From NCBI GenBank assembly GCA_037178675.1, contig JAYMGJ010000522.1, positions 1-64,000 of the forward strand: a stretch of DNA of 64,000 nt, read 5' to 3'. This document shows, piece by piece, positions 10,774 to 21,740 of the stretch (the stretch's first letter is position 1; each line of letters starts with the position of its first letter). The stretch is from Scleroderma bovista. Taxonomy: Eukaryota; Basidiomycota; Agaricomycetes; Boletales; Sclerodermataceae. The notes under the pieces are model-generated. The model was not told the origin of the DNA. It saw only the letters and a program-made list of their open reading frames with translations, and ran no database searches. A program made the position numbers and the translations under genes.

Positions 10774-11188
10774 TGTGTCAGTAGTTACAATTTGGATTTC
10801 CATTCGTGAGCAAGGGTTCTGCCGACGCAGGCGGCATTTCGAGTGTTTGGCTTGAGTCTTAAATTTGTTCTTTCAAGACTCTCATGTGTTGTCGTAAAAC
10901 TTGATATGTTGACAATAACATACGTAGAACTTTATGTGGCACGAGAATTGGCCGATGTGCATAATGTAAAGTCGACTACCGAGATGAGCGCAGTAAAGGT
11001 ACCTTCGTAACGATCCATTAGATGGCAACAATGACTTCCTGTTACATAGAGTTCTACAAAACTAAGTGACCACATCGAGGCCTAGGAATACAGAGAATTA
11101 CAAACAACCTATCTGAAAACTTGTCATGAGGTGTGGTACATTGATGCTAAAGTGATTCTTGAATCATGTCTCGTGCGACGCATGCAAT

Positions 11189-12610
11189 TCATGCTTCTGT
11201 CCCACTGTCCATCATGTCCCAATCGCTGCTGCTGTTGAGGCTACTCTGTGCGTCGCTCCAAGAGTCCATGGTTGATACGGAAGCAGATGAACTTTGACTG
11301 GATCGTCGTCTCTTTGGGCGAGTGCCCGCTGGATAAGAATTGTCTGCGCGATCGAGGACGGGGGAGCCGGGGGGTGGCGGTCCCCCGCTGTCCGAGTCGG
11401 ATTCTCCATCCGAGTTATCCGCCGCTACTGACGGAGTGTTTGGTGGCGGAGAGGCGGGGGAGGATGGTATCGTGATCGGGTATTCCGAATCTATTCTCGA
11501 ACCGCGCGAGGACGGTATAGATGGCAAGATCCTTAGTCGAGAGGGCGATACGTCCAGCCAGAGCTGAGTGTCGCCAGATTCACGCACCCAGGGAGGCTGG
11601 TGATGCAGAGGCGAAACGACTGAATAGGAGTCATTTACGTCTGGAACACCGCTGTCCGTGCAGTCCTCGTCTTCCGCCAGGCTCACGAATATGTCCGGAC
11701 CTGGAGAAGGAGGACGCGAGCCGACAACAGATGACTGTCGGGAGGACGTGGAGTAGTCTGATTCCCACGACAACCGCTCCCTTTCCGCCGCAGTCATCGT
11801 CAGTTTTCCAGCTCGATTTGACGTGGGGTTACGGATCGTTTCCATGCTGGTAGACCGTCTGAGCCTCATGCGATTGTCCTCTTCCCACTCAAGTAGCGCC
11901 TCCCTCTCCCTCGCATGCCGATCGAGCATCTCGTCCCAGAGCGTTGTAGGGTGTTTATCTCTAATCCCTAGCGATTTCCTCACGAGCCAATCCGTATCCA
12001 GCATCGCAAGATAAGTCACATCTTTCCATTCCCCTTGCTCACAGGGCTGGTACACCGCACGCCTGCGTGTGCCCTCGTGAGTGAAGCCAAGGGAGGTGAA
12101 AAAGAGAAGCGCGCCATCTTTGTCTGGAGTGTCTAGGATAGCAGCCTGGACACGATGGAACTGCAGCGACCCAAAAACCCAGGCAAGCGCCAGGCGCATT
12201 GCGTCACGCGCATAGCCTTTGCGCCGCATATCCTTGCGAATAATGATGCCGACATTGACCTCCTTTGTAGAGGGATCGCAGAAGCCATTGCGTACATAAA
12301 TGAGACCAACTGGATCGTCATCTGTAGTGGTGCCTGACGCCGAGCATTGTTCGCTTGCAGTTGAGGATGGATCCAATTGCAATAGGGACTTTTCCTCTTC
12401 GGTTTCCTCTTCTCCCTTCTTGAGAATCAGAGCACATAGGAGACATTCGTCGGCGAATGATGAGAGGAGTGGGGTAGGCGCTTGTCCAGGCTCGACGGCA
12501 TTCTTCCTCAGCACCCCCCACAAGTCTGTGAGCGTTTGCTCTCTAGGGGACTGCGGATCGGCGTAGAGGTCAAAACAAAGGCGAATATGTTCCGTCTCTG
12601 TCTTGTGCAT
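11189..12610 (-). CDS. GNAT-family N-acetyltransferase with long disordered tail
   Basis: A single-exon frame of 473 codons starts at ATG 12610 (MHKTETEHIRL). Residues about 100-210 form a GNAT fold of the RimJ/RimL type: DDPVGLIYVRNGF, then the acetyl-CoA binding strand-loop VNVGIIIRKDMRRKGYARDA (R-x-x-G-x-A), then FHRVQAAILDTPDKDGALLF and FTSLGFTHEGTRRRAVY. Such enzymes transfer acetyl groups to amines of proteins or small molecules; the substrate here is unknown. The C-terminal 230 residues are Ser/Pro/Asp-rich and without a recognisable domain, so the protein is more than twice the length of a plain GNAT. It lies between GH3 copy 1 and carboxypeptidase copy 1 and is single-copy in the window, so its link to the cluster is uncertain. 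Confidence 0.75.
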   Translation of the reverse strand: MHKTETEHIRLCFDLYADPQSPREQTLTDLWGVLRKNAVEPGQAPTPLLSSFADECLLCALILKKGEEETEEEKSLLQLDPSSTASEQCSASGTTTDDDPVGLIYVRNGFCDPSTKEVNVGIIIRKDMRRKGYARDAMRLALAWVFGSLQFHRVQAAILDTPDKDGALLFFTSLGFTHEGTRRRAVYQPCEQGEWKDVTYLAMLDTDWLVRKSLGIRDKHPTTLWDEMLDRHAREREALLEWEEDNRMRLRRSTSMETIRNPTSNRAGKLTMTAAERERLSWESDYSTSSRQSSVVGSRPPSPGPDIFVSLAEDEDCTDSGVPDVNDSYSVVSPLHHQPPWVRESGDTQLWLDVSPSRLRILPSIPSSRGSRIDSEYPITIPSSPASPPPNTPSVAADNSDGESDSDSGGPPPPGSPVLDRADNSYPAGTRPKRRRSSQSSSASVSTMDSWSDAQSSLNSSSDWDMMDSGTEA

Positions 12611-12905
12611 GGTAGCGCCCAAAGACAGTGCTAGTGGTGAGGTTCAGGTGGGTCCAGATAGGATTGGGGTAAAGAGTATATGTACGTGTGTAGTAGACGC
12701 TGCGGAAGGAGTATAAAGGGGAAACAAATCAATGGCAGTGGCAGGGTTGTATCGCGAAGATAAACGCCTTATGATAGCTGCATAGCTCACCCTCCAGATC
12801 GCGGCTTCTACGGCAATCGTCTATTACGCAAAATAAAGGGCTGGAACGGGTTGCACGCGTAAACCATTAGTATACATGGGCTTCTGATAGCGACTCCGTA
12901 CGGAA
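12611..12905. promoter_or_regulatory. 295-bp spacer between acetyltransferase start and carboxypeptidase stop
   Basis: Both flanking genes run on the minus strand, so this holds the 3' flank of the carboxypeptidase gene and the promoter of the acetyltransferase gene. GTATAAAGGGG at about 12711 is a TATA-like element in plus orientation only; no other site is recognised. Confidence 0.3.
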
Positions 12906-14862
12906 CTAAAGATACTCCAGTGAAGCGTCAGTCGTCAAAGGAAGGTCGAAGATCCATCTCGTGATCAAGTCCTGTGGAACGATGAGTCCAGACTCACCAC
13001 AAAAACGAGGCAACACAGGATACACATACCAAAGCTGCTTCAGGCTGATCATAGGGAACCATGTGCCTGATATAGGATGGGAATTCAGATCGATGTGTCA
13101 ATACACGAGGAGTACAGGAGGACTGACCCAGCTTCGTGAACAGCTACGAAGGTAATATTACCTGCGCGGGTACCGTCGCCACCTGCCCACCGCACAGTAC
13201 CCGCGGGTTTCTTCGACTGAGCAGTAATCCATATTTCCGTCGGAGCATCTAGGAACTCGTCATGAAACGTGGTCGGGAGAACTTCCAGCCAACGTTCATT
13301 TCCCTAACCAGAAAAAAAGTCTGAATGAGATGCACCCCAAACAAAATCATACATACGATGTAATTACACATCATATCTAGCGGCATAGCAAATACTTCAT
13401 ATCAAAACTCATCCAATTGATTCGCGTGGAACTTACCAGCAACGCCAGCGTAAACGAGCAACCGAATGCCATTGTCAACCAGCTCAGGAAGTAACGCGGG
13501 CGTGTCTTGCATGCTATCGCCTTGCATTACGAATCCTTGATTGACACCCATGTTGCAAGCAGCAAATTGGCGTTGCGGAGCAACACCAATGGCCTTCTTG
13601 ACCTTGGGGTTGTTCATGTACTTTTCAATCCAGCCCATTTGCTTATAGCAAAGCGAACCGTCCTCATCAGGGTTGCACGGACGACGAGCGTCGTATGGGT
13701 TCAAACCGGACGCTGTCAGGAAACTAGCTTAAGCATGCTGTTCCGCGTAGAAAGCTCCAGTTCCACTTACATTGAATAGGACTATAAAGCTGCGAATTAC
13801 AATAAAGCTCTGCAGGAACACAGACCAAGCGGGACTTGAAGGCATGGCAAGACTTGATGAGTCTCTGGCAAGTATTAGCCTTGGACTTCAGGGCGGTACA
13901 TTCCGGTCCTTCAGGATTGTCGTAAATAGGATAAGGACCTTCACAAAGGTAATCGGGTATCGACGGAAACTGGACGTAGGCGTCTGTTAACCCATTCCCA
14001 ATGATGACCGACGCCAGGTTAATCCTGACGAGATCCCCCGACATCAACGGAACTCTCTGATTCTCCTCGTGTATGACAAATGCAATATGGGGTGCATAAG
14101 TACCACCATAACTCTCTGCAGCGAGGTGGAAAGGCTGCTTCGAGTATTCGGGGAATCGGTTCAGGAAAAGCTCCAAAAAGGCATAGACATCTTTCCCAGC
14201 GAGCTGGCTCGTATCCACCTTGCTGCCATCTTCGGCATAAGAGAAACCGACGTTAACGGGTTGGTCGAGAAAGATGATATTGGCATGGGTGTTCCAGCTA
14301 TAGGGATTGAATGTTGCATTGTGACCGCCATTCGCGACACTGCAGGGACCAAGCTCGAACAGAAGCCCAGTAGAGGAGCTACAGCCTGGGCCGCCGTTCA
14401 GCCACAGGATGAGTGGTGCATCCTTTGGAGAATTGCGCGACTCGAAGAACCTGTTGAGCGAGTCAAGGCTTCACGGCCATAGTACAAGAGGTGAAAACAA
14501 ACCAGAAGAAGAGGTGCTTGTCATCGGTGATGTCGAGGTATCCCGAGTATTGCTTGACGGAAGGGTCACAGAGAGAGGGCTCCGTGACGCGTAATTGGTG
14601 GTCCACGAAGTGTGGATGACGAACAAGTTCATCTGTTGCACGGTGTCAGCGTGAGCTGACACGCCATTGAAGATAGCTCACAGAAGATCCCGTCGAGTTG
14701 AGCGAACGATTGCCCCACATGAATATTCACGTTGGTGTGGGTGGACTCCGGTCCTGGCCGAGACGGCTTAGAGAGGTCATTTAGGACAACCTGGTTCTCT
14801 GGTAGAAAGGAGGCAATCGCTATTGAAATATACACAAGAGTCGCGAGGCAAAGCGTCTTCAT
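12906..14862 (-). CDS. serine carboxypeptidase (family S10), copy 1
   Basis: Starts at ATG 14862 with a hydrophobic signal peptide ([20 protein letters not shown]), so a secreted or vacuolar enzyme is expected. The mature part reads as carboxypeptidase Y-like: [14 protein letters not shown], then [13 protein letters not shown] (oxyanion region), ESYGG with the catalytic serine, and near the end [16 protein letters not shown] with the catalytic histidine. The catalytic aspartate is supplied by a 20-nt micro-exon between the exon ending ...YAGVA and the exon starting GNERW; splicing it in gives YAG-VADMMCNYI-GNERW. The gene ends ...[17 protein letters not shown] at 12906 and has the same exon plan as copy 2. 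Family members remove C-terminal amino acids at acid pH; plant relatives can act as acyltransferases. It is convergent-side neighbour of GH3 copy 2, about 220 bp away, and both are transcribed leftward. Confidence 0.85.
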
Positions 14863-15085
14863 CGTTGTTGTGCTTCAAGAACGAAGACAGAGGAATATTG
14901 ACGCCGAATGCGGAATAACTATCACATACGCGGAAAGTGACGGTACGCTGGAACTGCCGTGCTCACTAGAAAAATTCGGGCAACATACCAAGTTCGAGAT
15001 TACAACACACGAAAGTCCCGAAGGAACAAGACTCGAGGCGGTCGGTCGTACACACAAAATCACCACCTCTATGTAAACACGATGG

Positions 15086-17192
15086 TCACAATTCCATCAC
15101 AACTCTCTCCATTATCCACTTGATTGCTTTCGAGTCTTGCATGACAACAGGGACTTTAACCTGGTTGATACCAACTCCTGAGCTATCAACCCTCCATCGC
15201 CTGTATTCCATGAATGTCCCTGGTTTGACGATACGGATGGTTGGTTGGCGCATTATGCCTACATCAACCATTTCCTGATAGTCGGCGTGCATCATCAAGA
15301 ACGCTTCAGGAGCCTTCTGCTTGATGAGCTGGACATGGGAACCTAGGTCACATCAGTGGTGTGCTTTCAATCACAGCGTCATGACCGTACCAATGGCGTC
15401 CTCAGCGATTTCGAAGAAAAATCCGACTGTCTCCGGGGAATCACGGTCATCCACAATTGCCGTAAACTCGTGCACCTTCGTGATTCCTTGGTTAATTGTT
15501 CGTATCACATCCATAAGAATCGTCTCCGTAATCTCACAAGGGTAGATTCGGATTGACAAGCTGTATGCATGTGTGCGTGACGAATCATTTAGAGTACAAC
15601 AGAGAATTGTTATATTTTACATACTTCTTTCGCGCGAGGAACTTGAACACCGGTAATCCGTTGCGCGGATGAAATCCAACTGCTTGGATGATATCGTCAA
15701 TTGGGTATCTCCATAGACCATCCCGGGATGTGTATACCGGCTGGTACAATGTTCCCGGCCGGACATCCCACTGGAATGAATCAGTTATGGAACATGAGTC
15801 ACGAAACTAACAAGATACAGGAAACAGATAGGAAGCTAGTTTGGAAAAGGGTACGCCCGAAGTGAGGAGAGAAGAATAGAAATACACACCGCCTGAATAA
15901 TATTATCGATCGTCTGCTCGTTTGTGACATCGAGGAACTCGACAACATCCTCGTTTTCCAAGACGATCTCTCCTGACTCTCCCAAGTTAATAGCCTTGCC
16001 CCTGAGGCCTTCAGTACACCCATATGAAGGGTTATGGATGATGATGTTGGGTCCAAGCACCGTTCTTGCCTGATGAGAATGAGGACTACTGTACGATCGA
16101 AATGTATGAACAACTCCTCACCTTGGGCAGTGCCATGGAAAACACACCGCTGCAGATGGCCACAAGCATCGTTAGCCTTGGCCAAACACGTTGAGCCCAT
16201 CCAGGGCAAGAGAGGGGAGGGCCTATATGCCGAAGCTCTTCCGCTCGCTTTGGATCTGCACGCATGAGATCCTACTGTCTTCAGGTCGAGTCGTTGGTTG
16301 GCATATACGCGGTGCTCACCTGCAAATGAGCCCGAACGTGGTCGATGTGCTCCATATCTGGGATGGTTCCATCTCGGATGCTGGATAAAAGTACTTCCCA
16401 CTCTGTTTGTATGACATGTACAATGTCCATGAAAATGGGCATATATAGCACACGGAATTGATCGACATGCGGATCCGCAAGTGCAAACAGCGCATGAATA
16501 AACAAGAAGGGCTGACGATGTACGATGAGGCCAGTGGCCCATGGAGCAACACGGCCAGGAACTAGAAAGAAACTCGTACGTGACGATTCATTGAACGCGA
16601 CTGGACACTTACCGATTAACCCCATGCGGGTGTCATCCGTTTCGATGGTCCAGTTCATGGTTGTGCGCCAGCGTGCGGTCGAAGAAGCGGACAAGGGAAT
16701 CGTATGCACTACCTCACCAGAATCCGTTACAACCTGAAGCAATTCTCTGTATATGATGGAGTAGACATCCACAGCCCTGCCCGAGATGTCAGTGATTATT
16801 CGGTCGCGTACAGTCTGACTGCGTTTCGGGAAGAGCTTTGATTCCCTGCCAGAAGTGGCACTGGACTCGCATAAAAAGTCGGGAAGCCCTGGTGTAAGCA
16901 GGTTTTCGACCTCGGATAGTTTGCAGGGGCGTTCCTTGAACTTCATTAGCAAGGGGCGATAGGACTCGTATTCTGTGAGAGGGACTAGACGACGGAAGTC
17001 GTCCAAGATGGTTGCATCATCCTTCAGATCCTTGTTTGCGACAGCCAGGCGGAAATCTACAAGGGTAGAAGCAAAGCGGGTGCCGATGTTCGCGCATATT
17101 ATTTCCCGCAAGCGGCTGTCTGTACTCTGTCGCAGGAGTATTTTGTCTTCGGGAGACAACGAACTGAGAGGGTGTATCGTGCTGATAGTCAT
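15086..17192 (-). CDS. GH3-family acyl acid amido synthetase-like, copy 2
   Basis: Same seven-exon plan as copy 1, from ATG 17192 (MTISTIHPLSSLSPEDK) to the stop at 15086 (...ERVVMEL). Motifs: ESSATSGRESKLFP, YGCTEGLRGKAINLG, LWRYPIDDI-type, and a C-terminal domain starting RIYPCEITETILMDVIRTIN. All splice joins checked by eye keep the frame. By eye the protein differs from copies 1 and 3 at roughly one residue in ten, with changes scattered, so all three may be under selection. The 5' flank carries about 50 bp extra compared with copy 1 (around 17210-17260), so promoters may differ. The divergent carboxypeptidase copy 2 starts 463 bp away. Expected to be a cytosolic ATP-dependent acid-amino acid ligase; substrate unknown. 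Confidence 0.82.
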
Positions 17193-17655
17193 CGGTTGGA
17201 AACTGAGGGACCGATCTGTGGTTGGACAATGGACAGTAATAAAAAAGCAAGGCCACCTCGGTTCTTCATGTCGGAAGGCCAGCTTTTATGTAACGGTCAG
17301 GCAAGATTCCGATTATGACCTGTTCGGTTTTTAGCTTTGTCGTAAGCCTCGTCTCCGAGTACAATTGAAAAGCTCAGTAAGGGCATAGTGTGCTTTGGAG
17401 ATTGTCACTTGGGGGCTTGAGCGGAAAGCCGTTCGTATCCAATAGGGTATGATATAAAGTCTACTAGTCTGCATTTGGTTTATAGTGTGAAACTTTCAAG
17501 TTTCAACCACTCTAAAGTCTGTATTTGGGTTAGTATTGTCGTAAACCTCAACTTCGATCAGAGGAACCACCGTAATTCGACGCTTTTCCAGATCGGGCCA
17601 GCCTCGACGAGACTTCTATGAATATCGCTACCCGCCTGCCGAGACAACTGCAGCG
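17193..17655. promoter_or_regulatory. shared divergent promoter region, GH3 copy 2 / carboxypeptidase copy 2
   Basis: 463 bp between two divergent start codons. Near 17465-17530 two imperfect copies of a CTGYATTTGG unit flank a short palindrome GAAACTTTCAAGTTTC, which could be a regulator site. No TATA box stands out at a usual distance. Head-to-head placement would allow joint regulation of the two genes. Confidence 0.4.
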
Positions 17656-19578
17656 ATGCAGACCCGTGCCCTCGCGACAAGTCTTGTGTATATTTCAATA
17701 GCGCTTGCTTCCTTTCTACCAGGGAGCCAAGTCGTCCTAAATGATTTGTTTAACCGACCACCTTCAAGTTCACCAGCGCCCGAGTCCACGGCCAGCGAGA
17801 TTATTCACGCGGGGCAATCGTTCATTCAACATGATGGAATCCTCTGTGAGCTATCTTCAATGGCGTGTCAGCTCACGCTGACACCGTGCAACAGATGAAC
17901 TTGTTCGTCACCCACACTTCGTAGACCACCAGTTACGCATCACGGAGCCTTCTCTCTGTGACCCTTCCGTCAAGCAATACTCGGGATACCTCGACATCAC
18001 CGATGACAAGCACCTCTTCTTCTGGTTCGATTTCGCCTCTTGTGCTATGTCCATGAAACCTTGACTTGGTCGACAGGTTCTTCGAGTCGCGCAATTCTCC
18101 AAAGGATGCACCACTTATCTTGTGGCTGAACGGCGGTCCGGGCTGTACTTCCGCTGGTGGACTTCTGTTCGAGCTTGGTCCATGCAGTATCACCGATGGC
18201 GGTCACAATGTGACGTTCAATCCTTACAGCTGGAATACCCATGCGAACATCATTTTCCTTGATCAGCCGGTCAACGTTGGCTTTTCTTATGCCAAGGATG
18301 GCAACGGCGTATATTCTAGCCAGCGCGCTGCGAGGGATGTCTATAGCTTTTTGGAGCTTTTCCTGAACCGTTTCCCCGAATACTCGAAGCAGCCTTTCCA
18401 CCTTGCTACAGAGAGTTATGGCGGTATTTATGCACCCCATATCGCATCTGTCATATACAAGGAGAACCAGAAGACTAATTTGGTGTCGAACAGTCTCATC
18501 AGGATTAACTTGGCGTCGATCATGATCGGAAACGGCATCACGGATGCCTACATCCAAGTACCAGCAGTGCCCGACTATCTCTGTGAAGGTCCTTATCCTA
18601 TGTTCGACAATCCCAATGGACCAGAATGCACCGCCCTCAGGGCCAAGATCCCTAAATGCAAGAGCCTCATCAAGTCCTGCCGTACCTCCAAGTCTCGCTT
18701 GGCCTGTGGCGAGGCAGAAGATTATTGTGACAATACGTTTTACGGTCCTATTCTAAGTAAGTGGTACTGCAACGATGCACAGGACAGCATCTTTACCAGT
18801 ATCTTGACAGCATCTGTTATGAACCCATACGACGCTCGTCGTCCTTGCGACCGTGAGAAATATGGACCGCGTTGCTACGAGGAAATCGGCTGGGTTGAAA
18901 AGTACATGAATAATCCCAACGTCAAGGCAGCAATTGGGATTTCCCCTCAACGCCGATTTTCTCTCTGCAACGATGATGTCGAAAAACGATTCTTGCTACG
19001 AGGCGATAGCATCCAAGACACACCTGCGCTACTTCCTGAGTTGGTTAATAATGGTATCCGACTGCTTATTTATGCTGGCGTTGCTGGTGAGTTCCACACA
19101 TATTAATCGCGTAATTTCTGATGTGAAGTATCTGCTCTGCCATCAGACATGGTCTGCGATTATATTGTGCGTAAAATGCTGCTGGGAGTACATTTTATCC
19201 AAATTCTGGTTAGGGAAATGAACGCTGGTTGGAAGTTCTCCCCACCAAGTTCCTTGACAAATTCCTAGATGCGCCGACAGAAGTATGGATCACTACTCAT
19301 TCGAAGCAACCTGCGGGTACTGTGCGGACAGCCGGTGGGGATGGTATTCGCGCTGGCAATATCACCTTCGTAACTGTTCACGAAGCCGGGTCAGTTTTTC
19401 TGTACCTCATGTATGGATTCATATTGATCCTAGTCTCCAGCCACATGGTTCCCCATGATCAGCCTGAAGCAGCTTTGGCATGTGTATCCTCGTTTTTAAG
19501 CTGCATCTGGACTCATCATCTTTACAGGACTTGATGACGAGATGGATCTTCGACCTTCCTTTGATGACTGATGGTTAA
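17656..19578 (+). CDS. serine carboxypeptidase (family S10), copy 2
   Basis: Eight exons on my model: 17656-17845, 17895-18024, 18077-18756, 18811-19086, 19147-19166, 19214-19389, 19441-19483 and 19528-19578. They sum to 522 codons including stop. A signal peptide ([15 protein letters not shown]) is followed by [35 protein letters not shown], the nucleophile in ATESYGG, paired cysteines, and [16 protein letters not shown] with the catalytic histidine. The catalytic aspartate sits in the 20-nt fifth exon (YAG-VADMVCDYI-GNERW). The last intron has GCATGT where copy 1 has GTATGT, so it is either a GC-AG intron (donor 19478) or uses the GT six bases on; both keep the frame. The enzyme should act in the secretory path, vacuole or outside the cell. 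It lies head-to-head with GH3 copy 2 and 290 bp upstream of OMT copy 1. Confidence 0.87.
19147..19166 (+). other. 20-nt micro-exon encoding the catalytic aspartate
   Basis: Flanked by CATCAG before and GTGCGT after. Skipping it puts an in-frame TGA right after the join; including it restores the family motif and the reading frame. Copy 1 has an exon of exactly the same length in the same place, flanked by CCGCTAG and GTATGT, with the sense sequence ATATGATGTGTAATTACATC. Confidence 0.8.
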
Positions 19579-19864
19579 CGTTCATTGGGGTATCTCTAGA
19601 AGTTCCGTACGCAGTTACAATCACCTCTATGTACAAGTCGATGTTTTTCTGTAAGCGGGTTTATTGACAATGACATCATTCCCACCTGCCTTGGCAACTT
19701 TATCTACTAGATCGAGAAATGAGTGAGACCTATTATTATTATGTAACTAGGTCTCGAGACCTGGGAACAAAAAGTGATGCCGAGGGTGTGAAATTTCCCA
19801 TGTGTTACGCGTCTAGCACCTTTATAATCTACGATGAATCCTGGGCTTGGGAATAGCTCGCAAT

Positions 19865-21740
19865 ATGTCCGGGGAAGCCCAGCTGGAAGCCCTCTTGGAA
19901 ATCATCAACTCCTCTGCTCGTCAGGCGATCGCCGAGTATAAGAAGGGATGCAACAATGTTCCAACTATCAGCTCAGCTGAATTCCACCCTCTCGACTCTT
20001 CTATCGATAATGTTGTGCTTAGGAAGGCCATTCGTATGCTTGAAGGTGCTTGCCAGCAGCTTTGTGCATCCCTGGCACCCCCTCAGCGCACCGTTCTCAA
20101 TGCAAGTTCACTTTCTTGTGCCAGGCAGCACCAATTTGAAGCTCATCATTTACAAATAGCTCACTCATTGCCATGATGCTGTTTGTGTTGACATCGCTCG
20201 CCGGAAAGGTATCGCAGATGTCTTGGATGAACACCCCAAAGGTTTGCACGTGAATGGACTGTCACAATTGATCGGGATAGAGAAGAGCAAATTGGCGCGT
20301 ATTCTCCGTCTACTGACAGCGAAGGGAATGTTTACGGAAGGTAAATATATATGCACCTCCTTCTGGTGTGCATCCCCTAACCTGCAATTAGTTGACCGGG
20401 ATATTTTTGCGAACAACCGTCTCTCGCTCGTCATCAAGAGTACATGCAAGTCTGGGTACTATCTGCCCACAGTGGGTTCGGGTACATCACGAGGGGCGAG
20501 CGTTCTCTTTGATGCATTGTGTGATCCGGAGTACGGCGCATCACACAACCCAGGGAAGACAGCATTGCACTACGCAATGAGGCAGAATGGCGTGGCGCTC
20601 TCCAACGCGTTTGATGTTCTGGAAGTAGATGTGAGTCACCGTTCGTATCTTAGGAAGATATGGTTTTTTATGTCGCTTATTTTCCAGGAGGAAAAGAACA
20701 AAGTACATTCAGAAGCTCTATCAATTGCTTATCCTAAATTATTTCAGAGGTTCCAAATGGCCATGGACGGCGCTGGAGAAATCTTGGGCTCACTTTCAAT
20801 TCTGCATCGTAAGTAACGGTATTGTGTTCTCATTTACGCACTCGAGCCGTCCAGAATATCCTTGGGATGAAGTCAACACTGTTTGTGACGTCGGCGCTAG
20901 CATCGGCACATTTTCCATCCCCCTTGCCAAAGCCTATCCGCACCTTAAAATCACGAACCAAGATTTGGGATGGGTAGTGGCTCAAGCTAAAGATGTCAGT
21001 GTCTGGGCTCCGATACTCACGTGTGCTTCAGGCTCACTGGAACATAGGCATGGAAAAGGGAAGCCCCCGAGGCTCTTGAAGAACAGCGTATCGATTTTGT
21101 GCCTCTGAACTTTTTTGAAGAAGCTCCAGTCGCAGGAAAGGATGTCTACTATGTTTGTTGACGCCTTTACTTAAACCTCGCTCGGAGTACTTACATTCCA
21201 TTGTAAAGCTGCGGCAAATCATCCACGACTGGCCTGATGCAGAAGCCTTGGCTATTCTTCATAATGTGCGCAAGGCAATGGCTCCCCTCAGCCGCCTCCT
21301 TATCCGTACGCGTTTTCTTTCCTCTATTCCAGAACTATATCGCAAACCGTTGATGCAGATGATTCCGTTATCGGAAGTCCAATTCGTAGCTCTGAGCCTG
21401 CTGCGAAAAACATAGGAATTGACGTTGTTCGTGGTTTCATTTCTTATCTTCGTATTATTTTCCAGTAATCCCTGGTTGCATATGCAGGCTCCTGAACCGA
21501 TGTTACCTGGCTTCGGAGCAGGAAATGCCTTAGTGTACCAACTGGATTTGGTCATGCTAATCAGCAACAACGGCAAGGAACGTCTCTTGGATGAATGGAT
21601 TGATCTTGCGTAAGGCACTCACGCACTCTAAAGTGTTACCGGCTGATGTGCGATATCTTAGTACGGCGGCTGGTTTGCGTCTCGAGAAGGCTTACGACCT
21701 TGGTGACACTGCCGTTCTGGATTTCAGGGTAGCTGAGTAG
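19865..21740 (+). CDS. class I O-methyltransferase (COMT-type), copy 1
   Basis: Eleven exons on my model: 19865-20101, 20160-20340, 20392-20630, 20688-20702, 20748-20808, 20855-20994, 21048-21152, 21209-21305, 21359-21423, 21488-21609, 21662-21740. They total 447 codons including stop. The N-terminal dimerisation/winged-helix part reads GIADVLDEHPKGLHVNGLS and KLARILRLLTAKGMFTE. The SAM-binding motif is VCDVGASIGTFSIPLAKAYPHLK, and the catalytic histidine lies in LRQIIHDWPDAEALAILHNV. It ends APEPMLPGFGAGN...KERLLDEWIDLA. The family methylates hydroxyl or carboxyl groups of small molecules in the cytosol using S-adenosylmethionine. The first intron has a GC donor (AAT|GCAAGT), conserved in copy 2. 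Without splicing the frame is full of stops, so the gene can look broken on a raw reading. Confidence 0.83.

Larger units (their letters stand above)
10228..11188. other. intergenic region with two small inverted-repeat elements
   Basis: No gene seen. AT-rich; 10397-10581 and 10661-10773 are palindromic elements described separately. The remaining 400 bp before the acetyltransferase stop at 11189 holds nothing I can name and probably includes its 3' untranslated region. Confidence 0.5.

Noticed and set aside
19071..19110. Apparent loss of the catalytic Asp in both S10 carboxypeptidases (YAGVAG then stop).
   Set aside because: Reading into the intron gave a false end. The 20-nt micro-exon restores Asp and the frame in both copies.
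20994..21430. Several stops in the second half of both O-methyltransferase copies, suggesting pseudogenes.
   Set aside because: Placing introns of about 45-65 nt with normal signals gives complete family motifs in both copies and phases that sum correctly.
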